A stretch of 64,000 nt of DNA, taken from positions 412,001-476,000 of the forward strand of contig NC_083522.1 of assembly GCF_032362555.1 (NCBI RefSeq), in the 5' to 3' direction. This DNA comes from Amyelois transitella (taxonomy: Eukaryota; Arthropoda; Insecta; Lepidoptera; Pyralidae). Below are positions 53,501 to 63,874 of the stretch, piece after piece. A program made the translations under genes and the position numbers. The notes under the pieces are model-generated. The model saw only the letters and a program-made list of their open reading frames with translations. It was not told the DNA's origin and ran no database searches. Every line of letters starts with the position of its first letter. The stretch's first letter is position 1.

Positions 53501-55438
53501 ATCATAGTCCTGGGGTTTCTTTTTGTAAATGTTGTGTCAGGAAGCGTTCATGATAATTGTCTTGAAATAGAAATACCTATGTCATCTCTTTAATTTAGCC
53601 AAAAAAGAGTGCTAAAATGATTTGGATAAATGAGAGTAGGTTGTCCGAGAGAGTATAAAATGCAAGTGAAAATATTGTAGTCTTTGCTTACTTCTTAAGG
53701 AAATAGGTGTTATTTTAGGTACAAATAATGTCTATGGAGAGGTTTTATAATACTGCACATCAACTCATGCAAATGTAGCACGGTCTGTCCCGAATTGCAG
53801 TCCAATCCGTTCATTAGTTTTACCAATAACCAATGCAAAGGAGTTCAGTAAACTGTACATTTTGTACAATGAAATATTTTGATTAGTACTTGTTTTAACA
53901 ATACTCTCTTTGGAGGTCACTTTCCCGAGCCTTTATTTAAATGAACTTTGTTTAGTCAAGTTTCACAAGTCGTATCGAAATTATTATACAGTTTCTCTGA
54001 AACTTAGCTGTATTATATAAATGCCGTGTGGTTCCCGGTACCAATACAAAAAAGAATAGGACCACTCCATCTCTTTCCTATGGATGTCGTAAAAGGCGAC
54101 TAAGGGATAGGCTTACAAACTTGGGATTATTTTTTTAGGTGATGGTCTTGCAACCTGTCACTATTTGAATGTCAATTCTATCTTAAAGCAATATAGCTGA
54201 ACGTGGCCTATCAGTCTTTTCAAGACTGTTGGCTCTATCTACCCCGCAAGGGATATAGGCGCAATTATATGTATATATGTTGTTTTAACAATACTAAATT
54301 CTCTTTGGAGGTCACTTGCCCGAGCCTTTGTTTAAATGAACTTTGTTCAGTCAAGTTTCACAAGTCATATTGAAATTATTATACAGTTACTCTGAAACTT
54401 AGCTGTATTATTTGAACTTATAGTATTGTTAGGAGGCTAGATAAATTCGTTTGAAATATCAACCATTGGTAATTTCAAAGTATCAAACATTAAAACTAAC
54501 ATTTTAAAACATATATAGGTACATAAAATTACGCTCCTTTCTCGGAGGGATAGGCAGGATGTATACGTGATTTCATGTATGCATGTAATAGTAGTTCAAT
54601 TTTAGATAGATACACTTGAGAATAAGGTTAAGGTGTCAGTGATTTTGATTAGAATATTTGCAAGACAGACGCCGTGACAGGTGAAACTGAATGACAGAAA
54701 CGTTGTACGTTCCTTCATAATAATTGCTGCGTCAGAGTGATTAATATATGCGAGACCTTGAACTTGGCGTGTTGGGACATTATTATATTTATTTGTCTGT
54801 GAATGTTAAATTGCGTTTGATAGCCGTTTTAAATCATTTCATGGAGAGAATAGAAAAGAATATAATCGTGATGATTGCCGTCTTCATGAACGAGAGAAAA
54901 AACTAATTAAGATTTATTGTAATTGTCTTTGGCTGATTTTATCGAAGGAGGCTTAATTATTGTATCTTTAATTTATATCAAGGTAATTTTCTCTTAAATT
55001 TCAAGAGAAATACCTATATGAGAAAAAAAATCGATTTTTTATATGGAGTTTATAAAAATACTTAGGAAAATTTAAAAAGATGCAGAAACTGGTGTTCCCC
55101 AGGGATGTCTATTAGGTCCTTCTTTATTTATAACTAAGTTGACTCTGTTTACACCGTAAGGCATAAAAACTGTTTGTCAACTTAGATCACATCTAAAGAC
55201 TTTAAGAATAAAATATTAATGTCTGTATTTCAACCTGCATCACACCCAAAAACACTTCACGTCTCACCTGGAACCGATTCCGTTGGTCGACCTTCCCGTA
55301 AGGTATACCGAAGTACTGGTAGAAGCGGCCATCTTCGCTGACGCTGCCGCGGACCAGGCCTCCTCCGACCCTCACCACTGGAGACGGTTGCTGGACTACA
55401 TTGGCTGCGATCAGAGATAACAAAGCCACCCACTTCAT
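50322..55438 (-). CDS. Carboxylesterase CCE3 (GESAG type), complete, three exons
   Basis: Exons in transcription order are 55438-55268, 52155-50882 and 50508-50322, giving about 543 residues. The N-terminus MKWVALLSLIAANVV is signal-like, then QYFGIPYG. Motifs: DCLKLNVYTPV, the oxyanion FIHGGCFFEGSG, LKDQVFALKWIKQNIRAFGG, FGESAG (Ser about 198), NDNEGIFF (Glu about 330), GASHADELFYIFRP (His about 443). The triad is complete. The last exon ends VAFWNDTYKKYRRK plus RYGFRY. It differs from CCE1/CCE2 in elbow type and C-terminal exon but resembles the terminal exon of CCE4 at 63700. Intron 1 is 3.1 kb with two SINEs; intron 2 is 373 bp, two thirds of it a SINE. Confidence 0.93.
50591..50850 (+). 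repeat. SINE-like family A filling CCE3 intron 2
   Basis: From 'gtgctgtgtgattcccggca' to 'gacgtgaccatatatatgta'. Without it the intron would be about 110 bp. Confidence 0.85.
50882..52155 (-). CDS. CCE3 exon 2 (catalytic core)
   Basis: The acceptor is CATTTCAG| before 52155 and the donor is TACAG|GTAAAT at 50881. Begins APLPPPPWEGIFEAS, contains the catalytic motifs and ends TMWTNFAKY. Confidence 0.96.
52276..52530 (+). repeat. SINE-like family A in CCE3 intron 1
   Basis: From 'gtgccgtgtggttcccggca' to 'gacgtgacatatgtatgtat'; 12-13 bp deleted around 'ggcgatgggc'. Confidence 0.85.
52984..53115 (+). repeat. Interspersed repeat ('cggcttcgcacgggtgcaaa')
   Basis: 'actagcgacccgccccggct' and 'cgcatcaaaatccgttgcgt' are typical of a widespread insect dispersed repeat; related starts lie at 33715 and 56739. 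Confidence 0.5.
53890..54020 (+). repeat. Left copy of an about 130-bp direct repeat around a SINE
   Basis: 'tgttttaacaatact...tctctttggaggtcac' to 'aaacttagctgtattat' is repeated at 54289-54420, just after the family A copy 54022-54288. A few differences and a short indel separate the copies. Confidence 0.85.
54022..54288 (+). repeat. SINE-like family A between direct repeats
   Basis: From 'tgccgtgtggttcccggtac' to 'aattatatgtatatatg'; near-complete. Confidence 0.85.
54289..54420 (+). repeat. Right copy of the about 130-bp direct repeat
   Basis: See 53890-54020; this copy begins at the exact end of the SINE tail. Confidence 0.85.
54520..54592 (-). repeat. RTE-type LINE 3' tip
   Basis: 'acataaaattacgctccttt' and 'ctcggagggataggcagg' match the AYPSGKE end of the RTE LINE on the - strand, fused to 'acgtgatttcatgtatgc'. 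Confidence 0.55.
55268..55438 (-). CDS. CCE3 exon 1 (signal-like N-terminus)
   Basis: ATG in context GGCCATGAAG; reads MKWVALLSLIAANVVQQPSP, VVRVGGGLVRGSV, FYQYFGIPYGK, RNRFQ; donor TTCCAG|GTGAGA at 55267, phase 0. Confidence 0.92.
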
Positions 55439-56429
55439 GGCCTGTTTAGATGGGTGGGATGGCTGTCATGGTCTGTAGAAGAGAATGGAGTTTTCATCAT
55501 CAGCTCAGTAATTTGGTATGATGACTATTAGACGGCTTTACAAAGGAAGAATTTAAAAAAAAACATATAAAACCACATTACTTATTAGTTACAAATTTTA
55601 TAAATCTACATTTAAATTTATTTAATATTTAATTTCATTTTTTAATTAGGTATTACCAATAAAGGAAAAGTACTATTAAATATTTCGATTATTTTCCTAA
55701 TCAGGCTTTGAGTTATCAAGAATTTATTTAATTTAGAATGTTTGTGCCTGGATTAACCAAAAAAAAATGTACATGTAAATGTACCAACAATGCCTAAGCG
55801 ATCTTCAGAAAAATTGAGATGTAAAGAAAAGCTATTAGTACCAAAGAAAAAATATTCTAAAATGGAGAAGCATGATAAAGTAGTAGAAGTAAGGCTGCAG
55901 TTCAGTTGTTACCGCTTGTTCTATGCTGCTTTGCAAGCTGTAGCAAACTCAGTTAAAATAATTTATTTGTCGTCAACCAATGCTGTGAAACCAAAAGATA
56001 TGACTAATATTAAGTGATGTTTCAAATGTCCCATAATAATTTATAAAAATGTTGAATTCGTAATTTTAAAGCTAAGTTCTTATAAACAAAAATGTACAAA
56101 GATCGTTAAGATAGTACCTGAGGTGCTGATAGCCCTGATCTGGGTTAAGCACTTACAATTATAACTAAGGAAAATCACACAAAATGTAACTTATGCCCTT
56201 TTAAAATAAATCAGAAAAAAAATATTCTTAACAATAACAATTCTATATGTTTACACGTCTCGATCAGAACAAGGACTGAAGATAATTTATACTCAGTCGA
56301 CCGCAAACACAACATAGTAATTAACATTAATTATGTTATTGTATACTATTTATACTATGTTGTTTCCTTGTGGCGAATTAAAGAGAGACAAAATAATCGT
56401 ATTGAAATCATTAGTTTTATACTCATTCA

Positions 56430-56655
56430 CAATTTTTAAAGTAGACAATGTGCATTCGTCCATTATTTAGATTTAAGAGATCTATATTTGTTAATTGACG
56501 TCCGGTGAAAATGCTGCAGTGTAGTTTGTTCCGCTGCTTCTTCTACACATGCGCTTTGGAAGCGGTAGTAGATATAATTAGATAAAGTTATGTGACGTCA
56601 ATAAGTTATACTTAGTGTTCAATTTTGTAAAGGAATCAATTCTATTCTATTATAT
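56430..56655 (+). repeat. Repeat family D copy, plus strand
   Basis: 'agtagacaatgtgcattcgt' to 'ggaatcaattctattctatt'; the TTCTA tail is at the right end, confirming the element's 3' end. Confidence 0.8.
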
Positions 56656-56885
56656 TTTAATAATTTTCCATTAATATTTCTCCGTCTCCCATTAATTTCA
56701 AAGGATACTCTTGCTTATATTTCTACCATATTATATACTAGCTTTTGCGCGGGGCTTCGCTTACGTGGGAAATTCCAAAAAAAATATAGCCTATGTCACT
56801 CCCGAAGGTCAATTCTATATCTGTGCGTGTGTAAACAATCCAGTAGTTTTTGAGTTTATTCGCTACAAACATACAAATCGTTTGT

Positions 56886-57045
56886 GGCACTACCAATCTT
56901 CAAGGAAATGGATTATGAATTTGGGACTCTTTATTTAGGTAATAGGCTATCAACCTCTCACTATTTAAGTTTTAAATTGCAGTTTTTTCAAGACTGTTGA
57001 CTTTGTCTACCCCGTAAAGAATAAAGACGTGATTGTATGTATGAC
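56886..57045 (+). repeat. SINE-like family A, old truncated copy
   Basis: 'ggattatgaatttgggactc' to 'aagacgtgattgtatgtatg'. Confidence 0.7.
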
Positions 57046-57296
57046 ATTTCCCTACTTTTCATAGGCGTCATGTACGAAGTAAAAATATAGATGAAGTCAT
57101 GAAATGAGGTCATTGACTCTCAAGTTTGTGTCAAATCATTAGGTAAACAATTAAATGATGTTGATATAAGTAAAATTTGGGTCATTGGTGTAGGTACGTT
57201 TGGACGGCATATTATCTGTTAGGTTAAAGGTCAATCAAATTCCCAATCAGCTTTTTAGGGCTCCGTAGTTAACAAACCACCTTCATTTTATCAATC

Positions 57297-57555
57297 AATA
57301 CATACATACACACATATGGTCACGTCTATATCCCTTGCGAGGTAGACAGAGCCAACAGTTTTGAAAGGACTGAATGGCCACGTTCAGCTACTTTAGCTTA
57401 ATGATAGAATTGAGATTCAAATAGTGACAGGTTGCTAGCCCATCGCCTAAAAAAAGAATCCCAAGTTTGTAAGCCTATCCCTTAGTCGCCTTTGGAGTGG
57501 AGATGGAGTGGTCCTATTCTTTTTTTGTATTGGTGCCGGGAACCACACGGCATTA
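57297..57555 (-). repeat. SINE-like family A, full-length copy
   Basis: 'tacatacatacacacatatg' to 'ggtgccgggaaccacacggc'. Confidence 0.85.
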
Positions 57556-57839
57556 ATTCGAACTATTTTCATATTTCTGTCCTTTCGTCTCAAGCAGCTG
57601 TCACATATACTATGTTTTTTTTTCAGTTCCAGAACATCACGGGAGTGAAAACATAGAAACAAACAAGGAAGCAGTTTTCAGTCAGGTCAATGGTTTGTTT
57701 AAGTTGTCAACTTATGTCAAGGTGAACGGGAACTTATTTACTGCTATATTATATCACTTTCTCTTTGTTAAAATGAGCGATAATTGTTCGCCTTGGTCTG
57801 TTGTTTCCTACATATAAGTTAAACAACTATTAATACACT

Positions 57840-57920
57840 CCTTTTATCACGCTCCTTTCTCGGAGGGGTAGGCAGGGTCACGTGACGGAGTGGAGTATAC
57901 TTGCCATGATCCCGTCATAT
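57840..57920 (-). repeat. RTE-type LINE 3' tip
   Basis: 'tatcacgctcctttctcgga' and 'ggggtaggcaggg' to 'gccatgatcccgtcata'. Confidence 0.6.
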
Positions 57921-57924
57921 TTAT

Positions 57925-58035
57925 TTATTTATTTAAAACTTTATTGCACTAAACAAAAATGTACAAAAGGCGGACTTAATGCCGTTTGGCATTCTCTACC
58001 AGTCAACCAGCTGACCGAACAGAAAAACTTTAAGT
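57925..58035 (-). repeat. LINE 3' end (family H)
   Basis: ATTT repeats, then 'aaaactttattgcactaaac' and 'ggcggacttaatgccgtttg'. On the - strand this ends GCAATAAAGTTTT plus AAATAAAT, a typical LINE tail. Confidence 0.65.
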
Positions 58036-58984
58036 TGGTGGCGCGATAAAGTGCACATGCATACTGAAAAATACATACATTACGAAAAAAATGCATAAAT
58101 ACCTACAAGATACATAAAATACATTATAAATACATATATACATACATAAAATATCAAATTAGGATGACCCATTATTATGCCTTTTTTTCATCTACATTCA
58201 TCAATTCTTCATACAAGTTTGTCAGTTTAACTATTAGTATTGATCTGATAGCCATTCGGTTAATTAAATGAAAATTTCTGATTTTCCTCAAACTCTATTG
58301 GTCGATTATTAAATCCGCCATTTTTTTTTCGACACTTTCATAGGCCTTTTTAAATCGGACAGGGTTCGATACATATTGTGTGTACGCAAATATATATTTC
58401 ATTGTTTATATATATTGTTTAATGTAATAAGATTTCGGAAATTGCCCCCCAAAATATAGTATATCTACTCTAAATCTTCTTGTTTTACAGTGCCTACGTA
58501 ATTAATTTTGTAGTGTGGAATATTCCAGCCGAATTACATTAAACATTGGTGATTGACACATTTATAATTTGTCCGCCTTTACCTAATTAAATTGTGCTAC
58601 CAAAGGTGTAACTAGACTGTTTAGTATAATTTACAATTAATATTGAATAAATCTATTTTACTTCGTTACAATGGTTGCATCTGGCGACTTACAAAAAAAA
58701 TAAAAAGAAAATTTTTGGGTTCTCTTGCAATTGTATTAAGTTATAAAATAAGACCATTTTTGATGTCTTTAGTACAAATATTATCCGTAATTTAAGTTCA
58801 TGTTTTTAAGTTCAAAGTGCAGTTTCAATTCATCAAGAGTTAATTTAACTATTTTTCAACAAGTGCTTGAACACGACATGTATGCAAACACAATTACACT
58901 ACAAATAATTTCAATACATCAACCTATTTATGTTTATTATATCTCAAAACATTAAAATACATATATATTACGTAAATATATCTT

Positions 58985-59167
58985 TAAAAGGGGTAGGTTT
59001 AGAAACTTGGGATTCTTCTTTTAGGCGATGGGCTAGCAACTTGTCACTATTTGAATCTCAATTCTATCATTGAGTTTAACAGCAGAACGTGGCCAATAGG
59101 TCTTTTCGAGTTTGTTGGCTTTGTCTACCCCGCAAGGGATATCGACGTGATTATATGTATGTATTAG
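58985..59167 (+). repeat. SINE-like family A, 5'-truncated
   Basis: 'gggtaggtttagaaacttgg' to 'gacgtgattatatgtatgta'. Confidence 0.8.
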
Positions 59168-59484
59168 ACTATAAAAGCTGTAAGTATCAGAGCATAGATG
59201 TTGATTGTGACCATAACGTTTTCTTTTTAGTTTTCATATAAATTGACAATTTACAAGTGTGTAGAAAATTGATAGCGATGCACGACACGACGAAGACATA
59301 TCTATAACGAGGTTAGAGAATAATTATTTTAACTTTTTATCGTGTTTTCTCTGTGCTATAAGAGCGCCAATGGTTGAACGGTTAAATTGTGTGACTAAAA
59401 ACTCATGCGTCACATCGCGACCACAATAATAATTGTGACTCTTTTCTCAGTATAATCAAGTATTTTTTCTCCGATTTATTTATA

Positions 59485-59733
59485 AAGCTGAAGAGTTTAT
59501 TTGTTTGAACACGCTAATCTCAGGAGCTACGGGTTTGCATTGAAAAATTATTTTTGCGTCGAATAGACCATTTATCAAGGAAGGCTTAGGCTATGTAACA
59601 TCACGCTGCAACTATAAGGAACAAAGAAATAATGGAAAATGTGAAAAAAACTGGGAAGATTTTTCATCCTTGAGGGCTTCAATGATGCCCATAATAACTA
59701 TTCCACGCGGACGAAGTCGCGAGCACAGCTAGT
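59485..59733 (+). repeat. Helitron-like repeat, second subfamily
   Basis: 'tataaagctgaagagtttat' to 'gacgaagtcgcgagcacagc tagt'; partner of 48345-48592, sharing the family C end. Confidence 0.65.
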
Positions 59734-60004
59734 ATGCTATAATTTGGTTTCTTCACAAGACGAAGTGAGTATAAGTACAAATTGTAATATTTCGCATGAC
59801 GAATCAGAAGGAAGTTACCTTACCTAGTTCCTACAAATTGTTTAGTACGAATTGTGTAAAATGCAGATCCTGGACATTGCGTTTTTGCACTACTTCCCGC
59901 GTCCGTTCGACTCCGGTGTGAACGCATCTACTTCCCAACTTAATAACCTTTTTTGTTGTTACCTTTTCTCACTCTTTACGAGGGTGTCGGCACAGTATGA
60001 AAGT

Positions 60005-60292
60005 TTTTGACGTGACAACGTCTTATAATTCGATTGAGCCGGCTGCACGCACGAAAAAATATGACTCATGCGGCGTTACCTCGCTCTGAGGCGTTCCGTG
60101 TAAGGCTTGAAGTGCAAGCGAGAGCGCGGAACGAGCGACAAAGAAGCACAATCAGCCTTCGTGTTCTCTCCTTCTCTTATACATACAAATCTATTAAACA
60201 AATGGAATTAAAATTTTCTTTTCAAAAATGCTACCATTCCATCAGTATTTTCTGAAGACGTTGTCACGTTCAACTATCGTCAGTAAACCGAC
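60005..60292 (+). mobile_element. MITE-like element, copy 2
   Basis: Same ends as 21824-22121: GACGTGACAACGTCTTA left and the inverse GAAGACGTTGTCACGTTC right; the middle 'actcatgcggcgttacctcg' is shared. It carries an extra 'ccggctgcacgcacga' block and lacks the 'tatatagctatatac' part. Confidence 0.85.
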
Positions 60293-60489
60293 TTAACAGA
60301 CAACCGATTTTTTTCAATTACATCTGCCACTTGCCATTTTACCGGTCACTCTCGGTCTACTCATACTATAGTTTACGCCGTCCATCTATCTCTTCTTCGG
60401 TCTTCCCCTATTTCTTAAACTTTCCACTGCCTTACTTTATAATATTGGCACATAAACAAAAACAGAACGCGGCCCTCGTTACATTGCGC

Positions 60490-60602
60490 GACGGCGTAAT
60501 TATCGCGCGAAAAACTATCGCTTTTTCGCTTTTTATTATGACGTGAAACGAGACAGCGACAGTTTTAAAACTACGTCGCGTGTGTCATGCTACAGGGGCT
60601 GG
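60490..60602. repeat. Hairpin MITE-like repeat (family F), copy 2
   Basis: 'aactatcgctttttcg' with 'gcgacagtt' across 'ctttttattatgacgtgaaa'; related to 24441-24548. Confidence 0.6.
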
Positions 60603-60654
60603 ACTGAAATGAGAAAATCTAAAATAAAAAAAACTAAAATTGTGACTTTACAAT

Positions 60655-60745
60655 GAAAAAGGGATCGTGGCAGTTGGAACTATGTGTAATGTCTGCCTAC
60701 CCTTCCGGGGAAGAGGCGTGTTTTTATGTATGTATGTAAATGTTC
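60655..60745 (+). repeat. RTE-type LINE 3' tip
   Basis: 'gggatcgtggcagttggaac' and 'gtctgcctacccttccgggg' then 'aagaggcgtg' and a TATG tail. Confidence 0.65.
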
Positions 60746-63115
60746 AATAAGATAGGACTTAAACAAATAAAAAGTAAATAAAATTTAAATAAATAATATT
60801 AAAACCTTTGACATTAATGATTGCAATGAGTTTTCACTGTCGGTTGCACGACTACCACTAACACGCCAAGCGTTTTGTTTCTTAAGTCGCTTCCTACGAC
60901 ATTTTCAGAAGGTATTGAGGACTTTTATTCTAATCTGCTGCAAACTACACAGCTATGTGCATACATATGCATGCCTTAAATATAGGAAAAACGTCAGTAA
61001 ATATTGTTATGTTATTTTAGCAACATACAGACACAAAGGTTAGATTTTTATCAAGTCTTGATTTAATTTTAGTCTATATAATTCATGACAAGCAATTTTT
61101 TTGTTGGTCACGAGTTATTTCGCTGTTACACACTTTTTTGCTATTATGATAATTTATTTTTAAATGATTACATTTTAGTGTCAAATACTACGTTTTCTTT
61201 ATGACTTTTTTGTCGCGTCTTGTTTATCTTATTTATTTATTTGATTATTTAAACTTAATTGTACAAACAACGTTGATACAAAAGCGTTGGTAGAACAGCT
61301 AACGTATATAATAAACTATAGGTACACCAATGACATGTATATATTAATAATACAAAAATATCTAAATCAGCTATTTCCACAAGTTGTTCATTTATTTTCA
61401 TCTTAGCGCGGTTATTTTTGTGTGGTTTTCAGTTTTTTTGAGCAATGTAAAGAAAAGGTTCTTAATAAAATAATTTACTCACATTATTAAATACATTAGT
61501 CTTTCTTAAACTTTATAACCACTGTCACTTTGTATATCCAGCATAGGTATATGTTGTCACGCACAACGGATATCACGTTACAGGATAGTTACCTAAATGT
61601 ATATGTGAACACCATAATAATAAATGAAAACTGTTTATTTGTAAACAAGTCTCACTTCACTCGACTAGAAACGGCATTCCAATCCCACACTTTTGTTACT
61701 TAAAATGTTATATGTCCACATTCATGCTATGAAAAATAACAAAAACATTCCAAATTTTAAACATTTAAAAAGTTTATCACTTTTTCTTTTTTCTAACAAA
61801 ACTAATCGAAGATATTCCTAATTCAATCGGCGAATGAAAAGTCCATTGTTTATTTTTAAACGTCAAATTTGAAATTCGAATCGGCGCGTTCTATAATAAA
61901 ATTAAACAAATAAAACTAACTAGCGCGCGCAGAGCAACATTACCAACTGGAGTCTTTGATTCACATACTGCGTTTCGAAATAACGCAAGGTCTGTATTCT
62001 TGACCGATGTGCTAACGTAATAACCCAACGAATTCCGATGCACATCTTGCCTTCACTGATATCGTAGAAACACGCTTATAATTCATTTCATTCGGGTTAT
62101 ACAAAGGCGTGCTGAGTCGGTGGATTTTATTTGCAAAAATCTGGAATGTTGGACCTTGGGGCTCGCCTTGACACAAGTTTTAGTTTGATAATATCCTTTG
62201 TGATTTATTGTGTAATTCGTTTTGATTTATGAAGATTGTGTGTGATTGTGTGAAGGAATTAAGGGTTATGTTAAGTAAAAGCACGCTTTAATATAAGCGC
62301 ATTAAAGACTTTATTTAAACCTCTAGATTTCAATCAAACTATTAGGTGTTTATATTGTTTTTTTATTTTATTTTATTTTATTAAAGAAACCAACAGCGTA
62401 TACATTAAATATTAATACAATATTAATCTTATGCTATTATAAGGCCAATGACAGGTTTCTCTTACTATTACTGTAATAAAGTCAAAAGTTACTGATGAAT
62501 AAAGTACTAATCGCTTAATCAAGACGCAAGTATGTTTTAATTTAAGTCTCTAATTTTAGGTGTGAATAAAAAAGTTAAATTTAACCGAATTAGAATGGCA
62601 ATCTGTGGAATGAGTGGTTTGAAGTGCTTAGATTAATAAATACTCATAAAAATTTAATGGAGTGGAATCGAGTAAATAATCCATATATACTAATATTATA
62701 AAGAGATATTAAAAAATAAAAATACAGTTATACATATATGTATGCTATATGTTATACATATATGTACACACACATAATTTTAACATATTTATAATGATAC
62801 TGTCACTTAATTGCCTCCAATATTTGTTTTTTAAATTGTGGCGACATCACTACTGTCACACAACATGACGTGCTCAGCCAATAGCAGCGATTAGTCTAAA
62901 TCGCGATTACAAAGATTTCACGGATTCGAGCTTAATACAACCTCCGACTCAACGTCGTCTGTCGCGCGGTTCCCCAGGCATAACACCTAGCCTGGTGGAA
63001 GATCTTCCCTTTGGTGGCGGTCAAGCCGAATCATCACTCCCGCAAAAATGTATGCATAAAATTTGAAAAAAAAAAACGTGCATCAGTACGTTTTTTTTTA
63101 GAAACGTTTTATACG

Positions 63116-63275
63116 CTATGCTTTTCTTTTATATTTCCTGTGGGTTTCATTCCAAAATAGCATAACTTCGGAGCACCAAAGAGGTTCTATTTAGAACTTT
63201 TTGTTCTTGACGTAGAGTTTAGGATCATCTTTCATTGCAGCCTTTCATTTCATTCTGTTATTTCTGGGGTTTCAA
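63116..63275 (-). pseudogene. Broken copy of carboxylesterase terminal exon
   Basis: On the - strand an acceptor-like CCAG stands before 63275, followed by sequence clearly homologous to the exon at 63700-63871 (shared 'ccccagaaataaca', 'gatcctaaactct', 'agaacctctttggt', 'tattttggaatgaaac'). It is 12 bp shorter, has TGA where the intact exon has Trp (MKWE region) and TAA at the KFSIEP position, and ends YKRKA then TAG at 63118-63116. It is a dead terminal exon, from a lost tandem esterase or a lost alternative last exon. Confidence 0.8.
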
Positions 63276-63486
63276 CTGGCACAATTGTTAGAATGATGAT
63301 TAAATATGAAGGTTTGTATTATATGCTCGAAGCATACTGAATACGTGGCATTTTGCACGTGCGCACGCGCCTACGTCTACGATGATAGATCTCTTACATC
63401 GGCCTGAGGACTGCATGCATTATATCACGCAAAAGTTTATACATATACCTACCTCTAACATACATACCTATATACAATCTTCGTTA

Positions 63487-63582
63487 TGCCAAACAGCTAG
63501 CCGTGGTCCAATGATCTTTTCAAGACTGTCGGCTCTGTCTACCCCGCAAGGGATATAGACGTGATTATATGTATGTATAAGA
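63487..63582 (+). repeat. SINE-like family A, 3' fragment between the two terminal exons
   Basis: 'atgccaaacagctagccgtg' to 'gacgtgattatatgtatgta'. Confidence 0.75.
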
Positions 63583-63699
63583 TACAAAAAAATCAAAATA
63601 TAACTTTATAACATGATTTTATTTGTGTTGAAAATTATAAATTCAGTCTTTCTATGGACAAGATACATTGTAACCATATTTACAAAAGGCAAGTTCGCG

Positions 63700-63871
63700 T
63701 TACGTTTTTCTTCTGTACTTCGTGTAGGTTTCATTCCAAAATACCATAACTTCTGAGTACCAAAGAGGTTCTATCGAGAACTTCTTGTCTATGACGAAGA
63801 GTTTAGGATCTCTATTCCTTGCAGCCTCCCATTTCATGGGCAGCAGTGGTGTTATTTCTGGGGTTGGGTCA
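63700..63871 (-). CDS. Carboxylesterase CCE4, terminal exon only (gene continues beyond window)
   Basis: The acceptor is TATTTTCCAG| before 63871. It joins in phase 2 like the other three genes and reads DPTPEITPLLPMKWEA, KLFVIDKKFSIEPLWY, VMVFWNETYTKYRRKT, TAA at 63702-63700. It closely resembles the CCE3 last exon (DPTPSTSQLLPF, FWNDTYKKYRRK), so CCE4 is a likely tandem paralogue of CCE3 whose upstream exons lie at higher coordinates. Whether that gene is intact cannot be seen. Confidence 0.88.
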
Positions 63872-63874
63872 CTG

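Larger units (their letters stand above)
55439..63115. other. Intergenic region between CCE3 and the CCE4 remnants, no supported gene
   Basis: About 7.7 kb. A 75-codon Lys-rich frame at 55790-56017 has no recognised motif. It holds family D, family A, RTE, LINE-tail, Helitron-like and MITE copies listed separately. 60746-63115 shows only AT-rich sequence with an A-rich LINE tail near 62360 ((TTTTA)n then 'accaacagcgtatac'). Confidence 0.6.

Noticed and set aside
55790..56017. 75-codon Lys-rich frame MPKRSSEKLRCKEKLL
   Set aside because: No motif, no splice or family support; length is within chance for AT-rich DNA, though a transposon remnant is possible.
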